A stretch of 64,000 nt of DNA from Cylindrotheca closterium (taxonomy: Eukaryota > Bacillariophyta > Bacillariophyceae > Bacillariales > Bacillariaceae). The stretch lies in contig CAKOGP040001936.1 in the NCBI GenBank assembly GCA_933822405.4, positions 1-64,000 of the forward strand, written 5' to 3'. The notes beneath the pieces are model-generated. The model was not told the origin of the DNA. It did not search any database and saw only the letters and a program-made list of their open reading frames with translations. This document shows, one piece after another, positions 42,932 through 52,781 of this stretch (the stretch's first letter is position 1; each line of letters starts with the position of its first letter). The position numbers were made by a program, and so were the translations under genes.

Positions 42932-45352
42932 ATGACCGAAAAAGTATCTGACAGAATCTCGAAACTAGAGGGGAAAAACCTTCCCGAACCATCTCCGCCA
43001 GAAGTTATAGATGAAGAAGTTATGGAAGAAGAGGTCGTAGAGATTTCGGATGACTCGGATGAGGAGAACTCTGCTTCTGTGGAAATATCAGCAAGCACTC
43101 CTCAAAGTGATGAACCAGTGGAAGAGGAAGTGGTGGAAGAGCAGGAGATCGAAGAATACGATGAGGAAGTCGTATTTCAGCCCGTATTTGAGCCAGTTGA
43201 ATATGACGAAATACTCGTGAGCTCCTCTCATCATATTAGCATGGGCTCTTCAACTCTAGACACTGATGATGTTGCTAGTTTTGCGGACGAAGAGATTGAA
43301 TTTAAACCACCTAGTAATGACGCAGAAACTGGAGCGGAAACGAGAATAGATAATCTGGGACAAATTGATGATGAAGAAAAGGTGGAAGAAGTTATGGCGG
43401 CACCAGATGATGAAGTTGAAGAACACGATGATTCTTGGGATCCAGGGCGAAGGCACCACAAAGTGCTTATCTCTCCTGGAAACCATGTCGACGACCAATA
43501 TGACAACGATGATGAATCCTTGGGCAGTCATTCCTGGATGCCACATCGGAAACAACCGAGCCACGAATCATCAGATGGGGTAACTCCGAGAACATCCCAT
43601 CGGAAATCAGAAGGAATTCGCCTCGAAGATGCAATTAACAGCATAGATGGCGCTCCGTTCTCTCCTTCAACGAGTAAGATATCTTTTGACACGACAATAA
43701 AGAGTTCTGACACTCTCGATAATTGGAACATATCGCCACAAATTGAAGGAAATCCTAATGACCGAAAACATAAAGTGGATAAAGATAGTTCTGAATCGGA
43801 CGATTCCTCTATGATTCGAAGACAGAAACAGGTTCAGTTTGCTGGCCTGCCCGAGCATCCACCAGAGTTGAGAAAAACTCCTAACGCACATTTGGCAGCA
43901 GTTCAGGAAAAGATTGAAACTGGGTCTTCTTCCTCATATGAGACTGATTCTGAGGCAGCTTCATCGGTTTATGAGACTGATTCGTCAAGTGAGGATGCGA
44001 TTATTCGGCCAACATCCACTGAATCTGGCCGTCGTCTCGCTGTCAACTATCGCCCATCGACAAGCGTGAGGTCGGCACCAAGCGTTAATCCAGTATCATC
44101 GTTGCCGAAACCCCCATTGTCTCTAGGTAGCTCTGGTACTTCAGATGTGGAAAGTCAACCGCAAAACGAGAACTTTGTCCCAGCAGCTGAAACCAGTCCA
44201 AAGGAGAGCAAATTCTTCAAGGCACAAATTTTGTGTCTTGCAATCTTACTGCTGATAGGGACGGCGCTATGTTTATATTTCTTTTATGACTTTACGAGGG
44301 ATGAGCACCGCAATACATTCAATCTTACACCAACCATTGCGCCAGTGGTACCACCAACGAGACCAACTGCTCAGCCAATCTTACCAACTATATCACCAAC
44401 CAAATCACCATCCGAACCAACGCCAAACACTCCAACACCGATTACACCGACACCCGATGCTCCATCACCGAATAATCCAACACCGGATACAACGGCCCCT
44501 ACTGCTCCAACGCCATCAACATCTTCACCTACCAGGTTCCAATCTCAGAATAATGATGAGTGTGCAGATGCGATCGGGCCTGTGCTACCAGGCACAAATA
44601 TACAGGGGACTACTGTTAATGCGAGGGAAGATGATGTTAGCTCATGTGATAATACTTCCAATAACGGACTACCCGGTGTTTGGTATTATGTTCTCGGTAA
44701 TGGGGGTGAAATGATGGCTCATACTTGCAGTAACACGTCAATTGACAGTAAAATATCAATCTATGGTGGTCCTTGTTCAAACGCACAATGTTTGGAAGTG
44801 AGCGACAACTTTTGCGGCCGGCAATCTGCAGTTTCCTGGGATTCTGAATTTCAAAAACCATACTACGTCCTCGTGCAAGGAAGAACAATACAACGGTCCA
44901 TTGGTGACTTTGAGCTCTCAATCGAGGCGAGATACAACGATGAATGCAAAGATGTTATCACCTTGGAGGCTTCCCCGGATGCAAATGCGCCAAATGCTCC
45001 AATAATAAAGGGACAGACTCTCGAGGCAAATCCAAATTCATTCGTTTGCAACGGGGTGACAAATGAATCACCTAGCCTGTTCTATGCCGTTCGCGGAACT
45101 GGCGAAGAGCTTGCTGTAATCTTCCAAGAAGGGACTGATTTCAATCCGAGAATATCGGTACTTGTTGGCGATTGCTCGCGTTTGTCCTGTGTGGCACAAA
45201 GTGACGAAGGAGACATACAGTTTTCTTGGGCATCCATTCGAGATATGAAGTACTACATCTTAGTTCATGGGGAAACAGCAAGAGATGTTGGAAATTTTGC
45301 GTTCCAGGTGCTAAGCGCAGATGCTATCGCACAAGGAAGGTTGCCATGGTAA
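42932..45352 (+). CDS. Large acidic single-pass membrane protein with two tandem C-terminal beta domains
   Basis: 806 aa, single exon. Residues ~1-425 are soluble, Glu/Asp-rich and low complexity (EEEVVEISDDSDEE, tandem YETDSEAAS/YETDSSSEDA). One transmembrane helix at ~431-453 (AQILCLAILLLIGTALCLYF) fits a type II orientation: acidic cytosolic N-terminus and extracellular C-terminus. Next is a Thr/Pro-rich stalk (residues ~468-535, e.g. PTPNTPTPITPTPDAP) and two homologous Cys-containing domains (~545-660 and ~668-800), each with NDEC.D....L.., G.....VWYYV/LFYAVRGTG, and SIYGG.C/SVLVGDC patterns. Likely a diatom cell-surface protein; function unknown. Confidence 0.75.
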   Translation: MTEKVSDRISKLEGKNLPEPSPPEVIDEEVMEEEVVEISDDSDEENSASVEISASTPQSDEPVEEEVVEEQEIEEYDEEVVFQPVFEPVEYDEILVSSSHHISMGSSTLDTDDVASFADEEIEFKPPSNDAETGAETRIDNLGQIDDEEKVEEVMAAPDDEVEEHDDSWDPGRRHHKVLISPGNHVDDQYDNDDESLGSHSWMPHRKQPSHESSDGVTPRTSHRKSEGIRLEDAINSIDGAPFSPSTSKISFDTTIKSSDTLDNWNISPQIEGNPNDRKHKVDKDSSESDDSSMIRRQKQVQFAGLPEHPPELRKTPNAHLAAVQEKIETGSSSSYETDSEAASSVYETDSSSEDAIIRPTSTESGRRLAVNYRPSTSVRSAPSVNPVSSLPKPPLSLGSSGTSDVESQPQNENFVPAAETSPKESKFFKAQILCLAILLLIGTALCLYFFYDFTRDEHRNTFNLTPTIAPVVPPTRPTAQPILPTISPTKSPSEPTPNTPTPITPTPDAPSPNNPTPDTTAPTAPTPSTSSPTRFQSQNNDECADAIGPVLPGTNIQGTTVNAREDDVSSCDNTSNNGLPGVWYYVLGNGGEMMAHTCSNTSIDSKISIYGGPCSNAQCLEVSDNFCGRQSAVSWDSEFQKPYYVLVQGRTIQRSIGDFELSIEARYNDECKDVITLEASPDANAPNAPIIKGQTLEANPNSFVCNGVTNESPSLFYAVRGTGEELAVIFQEGTDFNPRISVLVGDCSRLSCVAQSDEGDIQFSWASIRDMKYYILVHGETARDVGNFAFQVLSADAIAQGRLPW

Positions 45353-45458
45353 TGCATCATAGAACGCGGAACTAGAAGCAAGGAGATGAATGACTGGGAA
45401 GGGGGGGGGGATGGAATTTGTCTTCGTAAAGTCGACGCAATTCTAGCTATAAATAATC

Positions 45459-47090
45459 CTATATCTTCTTTGTTACAATAATGGTGTGAAGCCAACTGCG
45501 ATGAAGGGCTTCTATACTTTGTCCTTGGTCCAATAGGGTATCGACATAAGCAGGAGTGAAGAAAGCATGTTCTCGCAGTATCTCATCCTTCCAAAGATGG
45601 AATTGCAGAACTTGTCCTTGACTGTCAATTACCGTCGTTCGATCGAAATGAGCCTCAAATTGTTTGACTGGCAACTCAATTGTCCCAGCAGGTACCAACT
45701 CAATCGGATCTAGCAGCGGGACAGCTTCGTCGGACGCAATACCAATTCCATAAACTGATCCGTCGTTCATTAGAATGGACGTATGGTGAGAGCCACAAGA
45801 GATCCGCAACACTTTCTTGTTAGCAGGCAGTCCAAGAATTTCCTCTGGTACCTCTGCATCGACACTCTTCTTGGACAACTTTTCGTCTTCTGGTACACGT
45901 CCCATGTTCTTGCCCCAAATGAAAACTTTGTTTTCATCTGTCAACAAGGTCCCATGATGATTTCCGGACGCAATTTGTACAACATTAAAGTCCAGGTTCA
46001 GCCGCCGCGCGGTGGCATCTTGATCCGCATCCATCTCTCGGCCCAATTGTCCTCGTGATCCCTTGCCCCAACTAAAGAGTTGCCCACTTTGCGTTAGTGC
46101 ATACCCGTGCTGGAAGCCAAGGGCCATTTCTACCACTGGTTGATCTTGCTCATCTTGTTCTGTGCCCTTCTTTTCTGATACTGAGATTCCTTTGACTCGT
46201 ACTGGTGCCCAAACATTGTTAGACAAGGTTCCAACTCCACATTGTCCCCGGTTGTTGACGCCAGTGGCATACAAAGTGCCGGAACGCCCAAGCATGAGCG
46301 TGACGCCTACACTGCATGTTATTTTTGCCATGACCGTATCCCCAACTGGCTGACTTGCCTTGCTACTCGTCTCATCTGTTTTGCTATAATCCACTTTGGT
46401 CCATTCTTTCAATAAGGACAAGTCTCTGGCGGTTGACCAGATTTCACCCTCGTCTCCACCCGATGCGAGACCAATCAACTTGGATGTCAATCTTCCAACA
46501 AGAGTAATTTCACTAGGATCATTGTTTTGATTAGCCCAATTGCGAATGAATCGTGGCAATCGATTCATACGAAAGAGTGTCATTAGGTCTTGTGGTCGTC
46601 CCAATTGATGAACTTGACCCTGCGTATCCAAAAAGGCAGTCGATCCCCAACCAACAGCGGCTTGAGCAACATCGTCATAGGCATAAATCATCACGGGACC
46701 GCTCATCTCTCCATTTTCGTCTGCGTTTTCACCAACAAGGTTGCCTCTCATGTTAGCATCTTGGAAATCCGACATCACTTCATCTTCATCGTAGTGCCCA
46801 GGAATGGTTTGGAGTTTGAATTTTTCGCCCAATGCTCCTGTCCATCCTTCCCCAACGGCATATATTGCCATGGAACGAGTGCTGACCTCTACTGGTGACG
46901 GGACGTGCCGTATCCGCCGCAATCTTGTACATGCATGATACCACCACATCTTTTTCTTGTCTCCATTGAGCAGTTCTTGGCTTTTCGTGGTGAGTAGTCG
47001 AAGTGGTCGTTTGTTTCTGCAGATGAGTCGAATAATATGACCAACACGAACTACGGCGAAAACAGAAACACAGAATGACGATTGAACCAT
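45459..47090 (-). CDS. RCC1-repeat protein
   Basis: 543 aa from the ATG at 47090. At least five RCC1 (beta-propeller) blades are visible: GRSGTLYATGVNNRGQCGVG, QSGQLFSWGKGSRGQLG, ENKVFIWGKNMG, NDGSVYGIGIASDE and a terminal FHLWK blade, with the HxTLL/HTSILM elements. RCC1 repeats serve as GTPase exchange factors or protein scaffolds; the specific role is unknown. The N-terminal ~35 residues are hydrophobic/basic (SFCVSVFAVVRVGHIIRLICR), possibly a membrane anchor or mitochondrial presequence. The open frame continues upstream to 47465, but that part overlaps the vWF-D gene on the other strand and lacks domain signal. Confidence 0.75.
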   Translation of the reverse strand: MVQSSFCVSVFAVVRVGHIIRLICRNKRPLRLLTTKSQELLNGDKKKMWWYHACTRLRRIRHVPSPVEVSTRSMAIYAVGEGWTGALGEKFKLQTIPGHYDEDEVMSDFQDANMRGNLVGENADENGEMSGPVMIYAYDDVAQAAVGWGSTAFLDTQGQVHQLGRPQDLMTLFRMNRLPRFIRNWANQNNDPSEITLVGRLTSKLIGLASGGDEGEIWSTARDLSLLKEWTKVDYSKTDETSSKASQPVGDTVMAKITCSVGVTLMLGRSGTLYATGVNNRGQCGVGTLSNNVWAPVRVKGISVSEKKGTEQDEQDQPVVEMALGFQHGYALTQSGQLFSWGKGSRGQLGREMDADQDATARRLNLDFNVVQIASGNHHGTLLTDENKVFIWGKNMGRVPEDEKLSKKSVDAEVPEEILGLPANKKVLRISCGSHHTSILMNDGSVYGIGIASDEAVPLLDPIELVPAGTIELPVKQFEAHFDRTTVIDSQGQVLQFHLWKDEILREHAFFTPAYVDTLLDQGQSIEALHRSWLHTIIVTKKI

Positions 47091-47186
47091 GATGAGCATG
47101 TTGTACATCGAACACTTTATCGGTATGTGTTGAGGCCTCGAGTATCTCTCAGCTCTGAGACCCGCTTTCCCGACGAAGTGGTACGA

Positions 47187-48422
47187 ATGGGAGCCACTGG
47201 TGAGCTCTCTGCATCTGATAATGATTGGACTCTTGGAATTTTTGACACAAAGGCCCAGGCTAGTGGCACACATGAAGCGTGGTACAAGAGCAATCATCAT
47301 GGCACATTTGCTACTACTTGGCATTCGACATATGCCAATGGCAATAAGCACAATACTTTTCAGATAGTAATCTCGGAGGCTATTGGGGGTGATATGGGAG
47401 AAGGAAACAACGTCTGTTTCTGCTACGGTGATATGCAATGGGGACCAGGCGATGTTCATGTTCAATCATCTAACAATAGTGACCACGCTCACATTGACTT
47501 TTCGGGTGGAACCTATAATAATGCGCCATCCGACAACTCTCTTGATCACAAGACCTGTTGCTTTCATGCTGACAAGCTAAAGGAATTGGGAACCAGCGCT
47601 GACTTTGCAAGTCTTTGCCATGCGCGGGGTACCGAGGCTGGTTCCAATGGCGACCCACACTTCAAGACATCGAAAAACGAACACTTTGAATATCACGGTC
47701 AGTGTGACCTGCTCCTGACCAAGGATCCAGACTTTGCCAATGGACTTGGCATTGATGTTCACATTCGCACCAAAGTCGTCAGACATTGGAGCTACATTAA
47801 GAATGCCGTCATTGGCATTGGCAATGACATTTTGGAGATTGAAGGCTCTGCTCTCGACTTTGATTCCAAGACTCACTACTGGATCAATTACGAGTCGCAA
47901 GGAGAGCTTACCGAGTTTGCTGGCTTTCCAGTAAAGATGTTCTCTCAACAAGGAACTGCAGTCACCAAGAATCGAATCGAGATTGATTTGGATTCCGTCT
48001 ACTCAGGGCAAAAGATTATCCTTTCTACCTACAAGGAGTTTGTCAAGGTTTCTTTCGAGAATGCTAGTGAGGAATCGTTTGGAAATAGTGTTGGCATGTT
48101 GGGCGATTTCAATACTGGCAAGACTCTTGCTCGTGATGGCGTTACTGTGCTTGACGACTTTTCCGAACTTGGGCATGAATGGCAAATTCTTCCATCGGAC
48201 AAGCATTTGTTCCATGAATCGTCTGCTCCTCAATTCCCCGACAGATGTATCGACCCCGAAGACCCCCGTGGGGATCACCGTCGCCGTTTGGATGAATCTT
48301 CCATTGACGAAGAGGAAGCAGAAGCTGCTTGTGCTGGACTGACGGACGAGTTGGACCGTAAGGACTGCGTATATGACATCTTGGCCACACGACAGGATTT
48401 GGAAATGGCTGGAGCCTACTGA
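47187..48422 (+). CDS. vWF type D domain protein, 5' end uncertain
   Basis: 411 aa from the ATG at 47187, single exon. Residues ~25-160 precede a clear vWF-D-like domain: GDPHFKTSKNEHFEYHGQCD (residues ~155-175) and GLGIDVHIRTKVVRHWSYIK, IGNDILEIEG, and SVGMLGDFNTGKTLARDG. The tail is acidic and has an RRRLDESS stretch. Such diatom proteins normally start with a signal peptide, which is missing here. The frame is open upstream to 47082 without an ATG, and the RCC1 gene starts at 47090 on the other strand, so either the 5' end is truncated or an upstream exon overlaps RCC1. Confidence 0.7.
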   Translation: MGATGELSASDNDWTLGIFDTKAQASGTHEAWYKSNHHGTFATTWHSTYANGNKHNTFQIVISEAIGGDMGEGNNVCFCYGDMQWGPGDVHVQSSNNSDHAHIDFSGGTYNNAPSDNSLDHKTCCFHADKLKELGTSADFASLCHARGTEAGSNGDPHFKTSKNEHFEYHGQCDLLLTKDPDFANGLGIDVHIRTKVVRHWSYIKNAVIGIGNDILEIEGSALDFDSKTHYWINYESQGELTEFAGFPVKMFSQQGTAVTKNRIEIDLDSVYSGQKIILSTYKEFVKVSFENASEESFGNSVGMLGDFNTGKTLARDGVTVLDDFSELGHEWQILPSDKHLFHESSAPQFPDRCIDPEDPRGDHRRRLDESSIDEEEAEAACAGLTDELDRKDCVYDILATRQDLEMAGAY

Positions 48423-49808
48423 ACAATTAGCAACCCGTAACATTAATAGTCCTAGGTGACGTATTTGTTCCCAATGTTTTATAGTTATGCCGCTTAGCAA
48501 AGTTGCGGATAAGTGATATGGACATGGAATATTCGGTAGAATGACGGTTTATTTTAAAAGATAATCAGAGATTGCGAACGTACCGGTACTATACGGACCG
48601 CGCAGGTTCGGTGGGGGAATGTGACAGATGGTGCGTCGAAATTCAAAATGCTGCCGAGATTGGAGGTGGACGGAGCCGCGGCAGGTTTGGAGTGACTACT
48701 GACACGGCAACAGTGAGAAGATGTCGCTTGGCGTAAAATCGAGCAAATTCAATATCTAGTAACTGATGTACGGTAGATGAATAGTATGTTCTTGTATGAA
48801 AAAATGTGATTATGTTCTAGCAATATTATTGTAATGTATTTGGTATGTGATGTTGTAATGTGTAGGCACATGTATTTGAGTGTAGAGTCGCGCTCAAAGC
48901 TGCGTCCTCTTCCATGATCTCTTGTTTCTATCTTGTCTATGGTAGCTTCGGAATTGTCAATCTGAATCGAATGGCACGTCATAAGACGGTTTCCGTGTTG
49001 TCTAGTGTTGCTTTATGTGTTGAGAAGGCGCTTTACATTTGCATTCGCTCTTCACCCCAAAAGCTTTGACTCTCTTCCAGTGTGATTTCGATAGATGTTT
49101 CCATAGCCGATGCTCTTGTTGTCGCAGCTGGCTCTCGGGAGCCGTCATCGAATCGGAGTGCCGACAAATCCTCTCGGCTGCTGTCGTCAAATCGGAATGA
49201 TGCCGACAAATCCAGTTGGAATTCATCCTTTCCCGCTTCTGGTCTCATTGCCAAAGCAACTGGTAGGACAGACATGACTAGTACTTCGATCATTTTGTTG
49301 TATTGTATTGTATGTAAATTTATGAGCGAGTTTTGTTTTGTTTTGTTGTAGTTTTTGTGGGAATGAGTCTGGCGATTGAATTATGAATTGAAATGCTTCC
49401 GACTTTTGGTGTGACCAGGACGGCGCTCGACGCTCCGTTCGGGTATCCCACAAAATCATTGTACTTATGGCCGTGGACATCCGATTTTATCATTTTTAAC
49501 GGTTGTACCGTTACATGGTTGAGTTTGAGTCTTTTAGTGACTAGGCCTCCTTGTCTGGTCTGGCCGACGCCCCACAGCGGCTCTTGGCACTTCGCTTCGC
49601 TTCTGGTTCGCCTCTTGTCAATCGGGGGGTGCTGGATTTTGCTTGTGCCAGGTGAAGAAAGTAGCAGAAGTTCTTGCAGGATCATGACCATGAAAGGCGC
49701 AATCTAAAAAGCCGAAGTTGTCATGATAACTACAACCATTCACTCCAAAAGAAAATAGCGAGGAGCAGAAGGTGCTTGCAATAAACTTTGAGTGCAACAG
49801 CCACAACC
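48423..49808. other. Intergenic region, 1386 bp, mostly featureless
   Basis: The GTACCGGTAC palindrome is at 48580-48589. An 86-codon minus-strand frame (49033-49293) starts with a hydrophobic stretch (MIEVLVMSVLPVALAM) and contains a duplicated DLSA..RFDD..RE unit; it might be a small secreted protein, but support is weak. No RNA gene recognised. Confidence 0.45.
49033..49293 (-). CDS. Possible small secreted protein
   Basis: 86 aa. A signal-like start (IEVLVMSVLPVALAM) is followed by an acidic segment in which DLSASFRFDDSSRE and DLSALRFDDGSRE are near repeats. No family match. It is listed because the repeat is in frame and the opposite strand looks non-coding, but it could be chance. Confidence 0.25.
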   Translation of the reverse strand: MIEVLVMSVLPVALAMRPEAGKDEFQLDLSASFRFDDSSREDLSALRFDDGSREPAATTRASAMETSIEITLEESQSFWGEERMQM

Positions 49809-50342
49809 ATGCTGACACATACACTGCGAATAATCAACTCTGTATTGCAAGGATACATCAAGCCTCCAGTGCTTGACAAAGCCACCAAGACAGTGACGAT
49901 TCCATTTCGATGCTCGCTTCTCGATATAGACCCGTATATGCACATGAATAATTCCAAGTACCTCTTTTTGGCCGAATTAGCACGCTGGAGAACCTTTCCT
50001 GCAACCGGAGTGGTACACAAAGCAATGTCAAAAGAGGGGTTCTTCTTTATATTGGCAGCCACGCAAGTCGAATACCAAAGGCAAATCACTCCGTTTGAAA
50101 AGTTTGTTATTTCCACCAGTGTCACGATGGGAAGTGACGACAAATGGTTGTACTACCATCATCACTTCCTTCAACATCCCGATGATGTCAAGCCAGGCAA
50201 CGAGCCTATGACTTTTGCCAAAGTGAAAGCCAAGTCAGTTTTGAAACAAGCGAATGGAAAGACGATAAAGCCATCTACACTCGTTGAAGAATCGGAGCTC
50301 ATTCGAGACTGGATCGTAGAATCGGAGGATGATGGGATGTGA
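49809..50342 (+). CDS. Hotdog-fold thioesterase-like protein (THEM6-type)
   Basis: 177 aa, single exon. The core RCSLLDIDPYMHMNNSKYLF followed by LAELARW is the acyl-CoA thioesterase-like 4HBT_2/THEM6 signature (D-x-D...H-M-N-N-S-x-Y). Further elements are VVHKAM-type helix and TQVEYQRQITPFEKFVISTS. Such proteins are thought to hydrolyse or bind acyl thioesters. The substrate is unknown. The start at 49809 gives a short hydrophobic N-terminus (LTHTLRIINSVLQGYI), so a membrane or organelle link is possible. Confidence 0.75.
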   Translation: MLTHTLRIINSVLQGYIKPPVLDKATKTVTIPFRCSLLDIDPYMHMNNSKYLFLAELARWRTFPATGVVHKAMSKEGFFFILAATQVEYQRQITPFEKFVISTSVTMGSDDKWLYYHHHFLQHPDDVKPGNEPMTFAKVKAKSVLKQANGKTIKPSTLVEESELIRDWIVESEDDGM

Positions 50343-51377
50343 CAAAGCAGTAGAGAGTGGATGAATAGAAGTTGCATCATGATTGAATCATTGAAACGTC
50401 TGCCACACCGCCATCTAAACTAGTATTATAAACGTCTTTAGGATTGAACACGCGATTTTTGAAAGTCCAATCAAAGCAATTCTTTTCCAGGTGGATTATT
50501 GTAGTCCTAATTTAAACAACTACCAGCTCTACAGTGTGATTGGACACACAAAAAAGACAACTGATGAAGAAAAAAAACCCTTTTCTTGAATACTATCACA
50601 ACCAGATTCCAAATTGTCCTGTCTCCAACCAAATGCACAACATAACTGTTCTTCTGCTCATTTGCCCGACTACAACCATCACTGCTTCATGATCACAGGC
50701 AAGCAAAATGTGAGGTTGAAATCAAGGTGACTCGAGTGAGTCGACAAGCGCTCGAAACGCCAGCTACTGTCCTGGGACGGCCGGGAAATAGAAATTTAGC
50801 ATACAATTCTTGCGAGTAAATATTGATTTTACCGGCCGTACAGCTGCATCGAAGCGCCAGTCGGCTTTTGCGCCAAACCAATGCATGACGTAGCACCGTC
50901 TGACACGAAGCTAATTGCTTCAACGGTTGCCGTTGAAAATTGAAATCCATCCTTGACTGGATTGGTTCGTATCAGGGAGGTACCAGAACAATAATTCGAG
51001 GAAGTTTTAGTTGTACCGGTACCAGGAGTAGCCATGAGGAATTTAAGAAGTAATAGCTCTACCTTACCGGTATGATATCAATAAAGTATGCATCCGCCTA
51101 CAGTAGACTATTAACTTTTTCTCGATCTCACAGCACCTGCAGCGGCTGGTGGAAATGAGTCCTCCCTTGAAGCAACTAATTAAAGTGATCATAAAGTCAG
51201 CCGCAAACCAATTGAAGACTATTCTAGGCGTAGGATTTCAATTCAGTGTGTGCGAAGGTGTTCGTCTATGCTTAAGTCTATGTGATCACTCTATAATGAA
51301 ACAATTTCTGCTTGTATCGGAGCAGTAGTGGTAGGTCTAGTCTCTGGTGGTGTTTTTGCCTACTCCAGGAAAAGTCC
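50343..51377. other. Intergenic region, 1035 bp
   Basis: GTACCGGTACCAGG at 51013-51026 and TTACCGGTAT at about 51065-51074 are in the intergenic palindrome family. Short frames (e.g. 50829-51035 minus, starting MATPGTGTTK) have no features. No RNA gene recognised. Confidence 0.45.
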
Positions 51378-51947
51378 CTATGACCCTTGCGAGGAAAAGC
51401 TGAATACCTTTTCGATAAAGTACTCTAGGCCTGTTGAGCTGCTCGTCGTTTGTTCATCCGATTCACTTTGAATGGATCGGACTTCCTTTTCCAATCGTTT
51501 TGCCTGTTTCCGGCACATGTCCTTGCAGCTTTGACTTGATTGCGAAGAAAAGTATTCAAGATCGTTTGCCTTGTTGTAGTCTCCCATTTCCTTGTACGCT
51601 CGGTGGTGAAGCAGAACTCGTCTCGAGTGGTTGTAGGCTCGAGCGTCTCGTTCTCTCAACGAACGCTTCTTGCCAGCTTTGGCGATGTATCGCTCTTCAA
51701 ATGAAGCGAGTTCGGCTTCAGAATACCAGACTTTATCGTGATACTTTCCAGATACCCGGTCGACACAGAAAATATCGAGGTTGTCATCAAACAATACTCG
51801 TTTCTGTTGCACAATTATATAGGATGGTGGATGGAAATCTGACCTCAACTCTTTTGACACAGATTTTCTTTCTGAGCCGAAGACTGACAGCCAAACTGGC
51901 TCTTCATCATGTTGATAGTGGATGCTTTCTCTAATCTGGGGGACCAT
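51378..51947 (-). CDS. WYS-family hypothetical protein, copy 1
   Basis: 189 aa from the ATG at 51947 (the frame is open to 52211, but with no better start). It belongs to a stramenopile family defined by a basic/hydrophobic strand, then V-W-Y-S-x-x-E-x-x-x-F: here RVLFDDNLDIFCV and KVWYSEAELASFEERY. Next come a basic Arg-rich helix (SLRERDARAYNHSRRVLL), coiled-coil-like sequence and a Ser/Gln-rich C-terminus. Function unknown. A divergent relative lies 0.8 kb away on the same strand. Confidence 0.55.
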   Translation of the reverse strand: MVPQIRESIHYQHDEEPVWLSVFGSERKSVSKELRSDFHPPSYIIVQQKRVLFDDNLDIFCVDRVSGKYHDKVWYSEAELASFEERYIAKAGKKRSLRERDARAYNHSRRVLLHHRAYKEMGDYNKANDLEYFSSQSSQSCKDMCRKQAKRLEKEVRSIQSESDEQTTSSSTGLEYFIEKVFSFSSQGS

Positions 51948-52781
51948 GATCTCTTTTTTATATGTAATGTGTAAAGTGGTGCAGGATTTCGAAATTATGA
52001 TTCCGGCAGCGTCGTCATCAAATATTTTTGTCAACGTGTGGGAGTGACACGTCGTCACATAGGGACGATCAAACCAATCGGAGTTGGCGGCAAATTGCAT
52101 TTGCACAACTTTGAATTCCACCAAACCGGGTTCAAAACGCATTTCGACTCGTTTGACTGCGATAATCAGAATTTTCAACGCGCGGGATGGAGATTTGGAT
52201 TGAAAATACACGCGGTAAACTGCGAATTTGTGGCGGCAGAAATCTCACTTTCGTGGGAAAAAATATATATATCTTGCATTCAAAAAACATTTTATTGACT
52301 ATTGGACGGTACCGGTACCGGTACGAACCAGGTACTTCGAGGGGATTTTTCTCCGAGAATGAACGAATGGAACGAGGAGTATGTACCAGGTGCAATTACT
52401 GCTTGGTAATACTCATGCTTTGCTACTAAAGACGGAAGCATCCAGGACTGCATTGGCGGCACACAGGACTGTATAGCCTCGACCGTTTTGGTATAGGGCC
52501 AAAGGGCGATCTTGAAAGATGTTTCTAATCCCCGTTTCAGATGTCGTGCTAAATCAGACATGGAATGCTGAGTGAAAAAATGCATCCTCTCCATCCATCC
52601 AGCTTTCTTTGGTTTTCCCAAACACTAAGAAGCAACGAACTGTCTCGGGGATGTCTCGAAGCACTTCTCCAAGATGTATGTTCAAACATTATGAATGGTG
52701 TCAATTACCTCCTCTCTAGTTGTCTTGGATAGCTTTTGCTTTTCCTATTCGTTCCCCTTGTCTTTCGTCGCATCTTCAAAA
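51948..52781. other. Intergenic region between the WYS-family genes
   Basis: 834 bp. Two successive palindromes, GGTACCGGTACCGGTAC (52308-52324) and AACCAGGTAC, mark the middle. A 109-codon minus frame (52292-52621) spans these and looks like chance; nothing else supported. Confidence 0.45.
52308..52324. repeat. Triple GGTACC/ACCGGT palindrome
   Basis: GGTACCGGTACCGGTAC, the longest uninterrupted run of the intergenic element in the window. It is located 361 bp upstream of WYS copy 1 (start 51947). Confidence 0.6.

Noticed and set aside
45402..45412. Poly-G run (about ten G) after the large membrane protein gene
   Set aside because: Homopolymer in a 3' spacer; may be a sequencing slip and carries no evident function.
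47110..47465. N-terminal extension of RCC1 protein in the open frame (MNMNIAW...)
   Set aside because: This part overlaps the coding sequence of the vWF-D protein on the opposite strand and has no RCC1-like blade; ATG at 47090 is adequate.
52292..52621. 109-codon minus-strand frame starting MGKPKKAGWMERM
   Set aside because: Its 3' part reads through the GGTACCGGTACC tract (PVPVPSNSQ), no family resemblance, and it lies entirely in the upstream region of a WYS gene.
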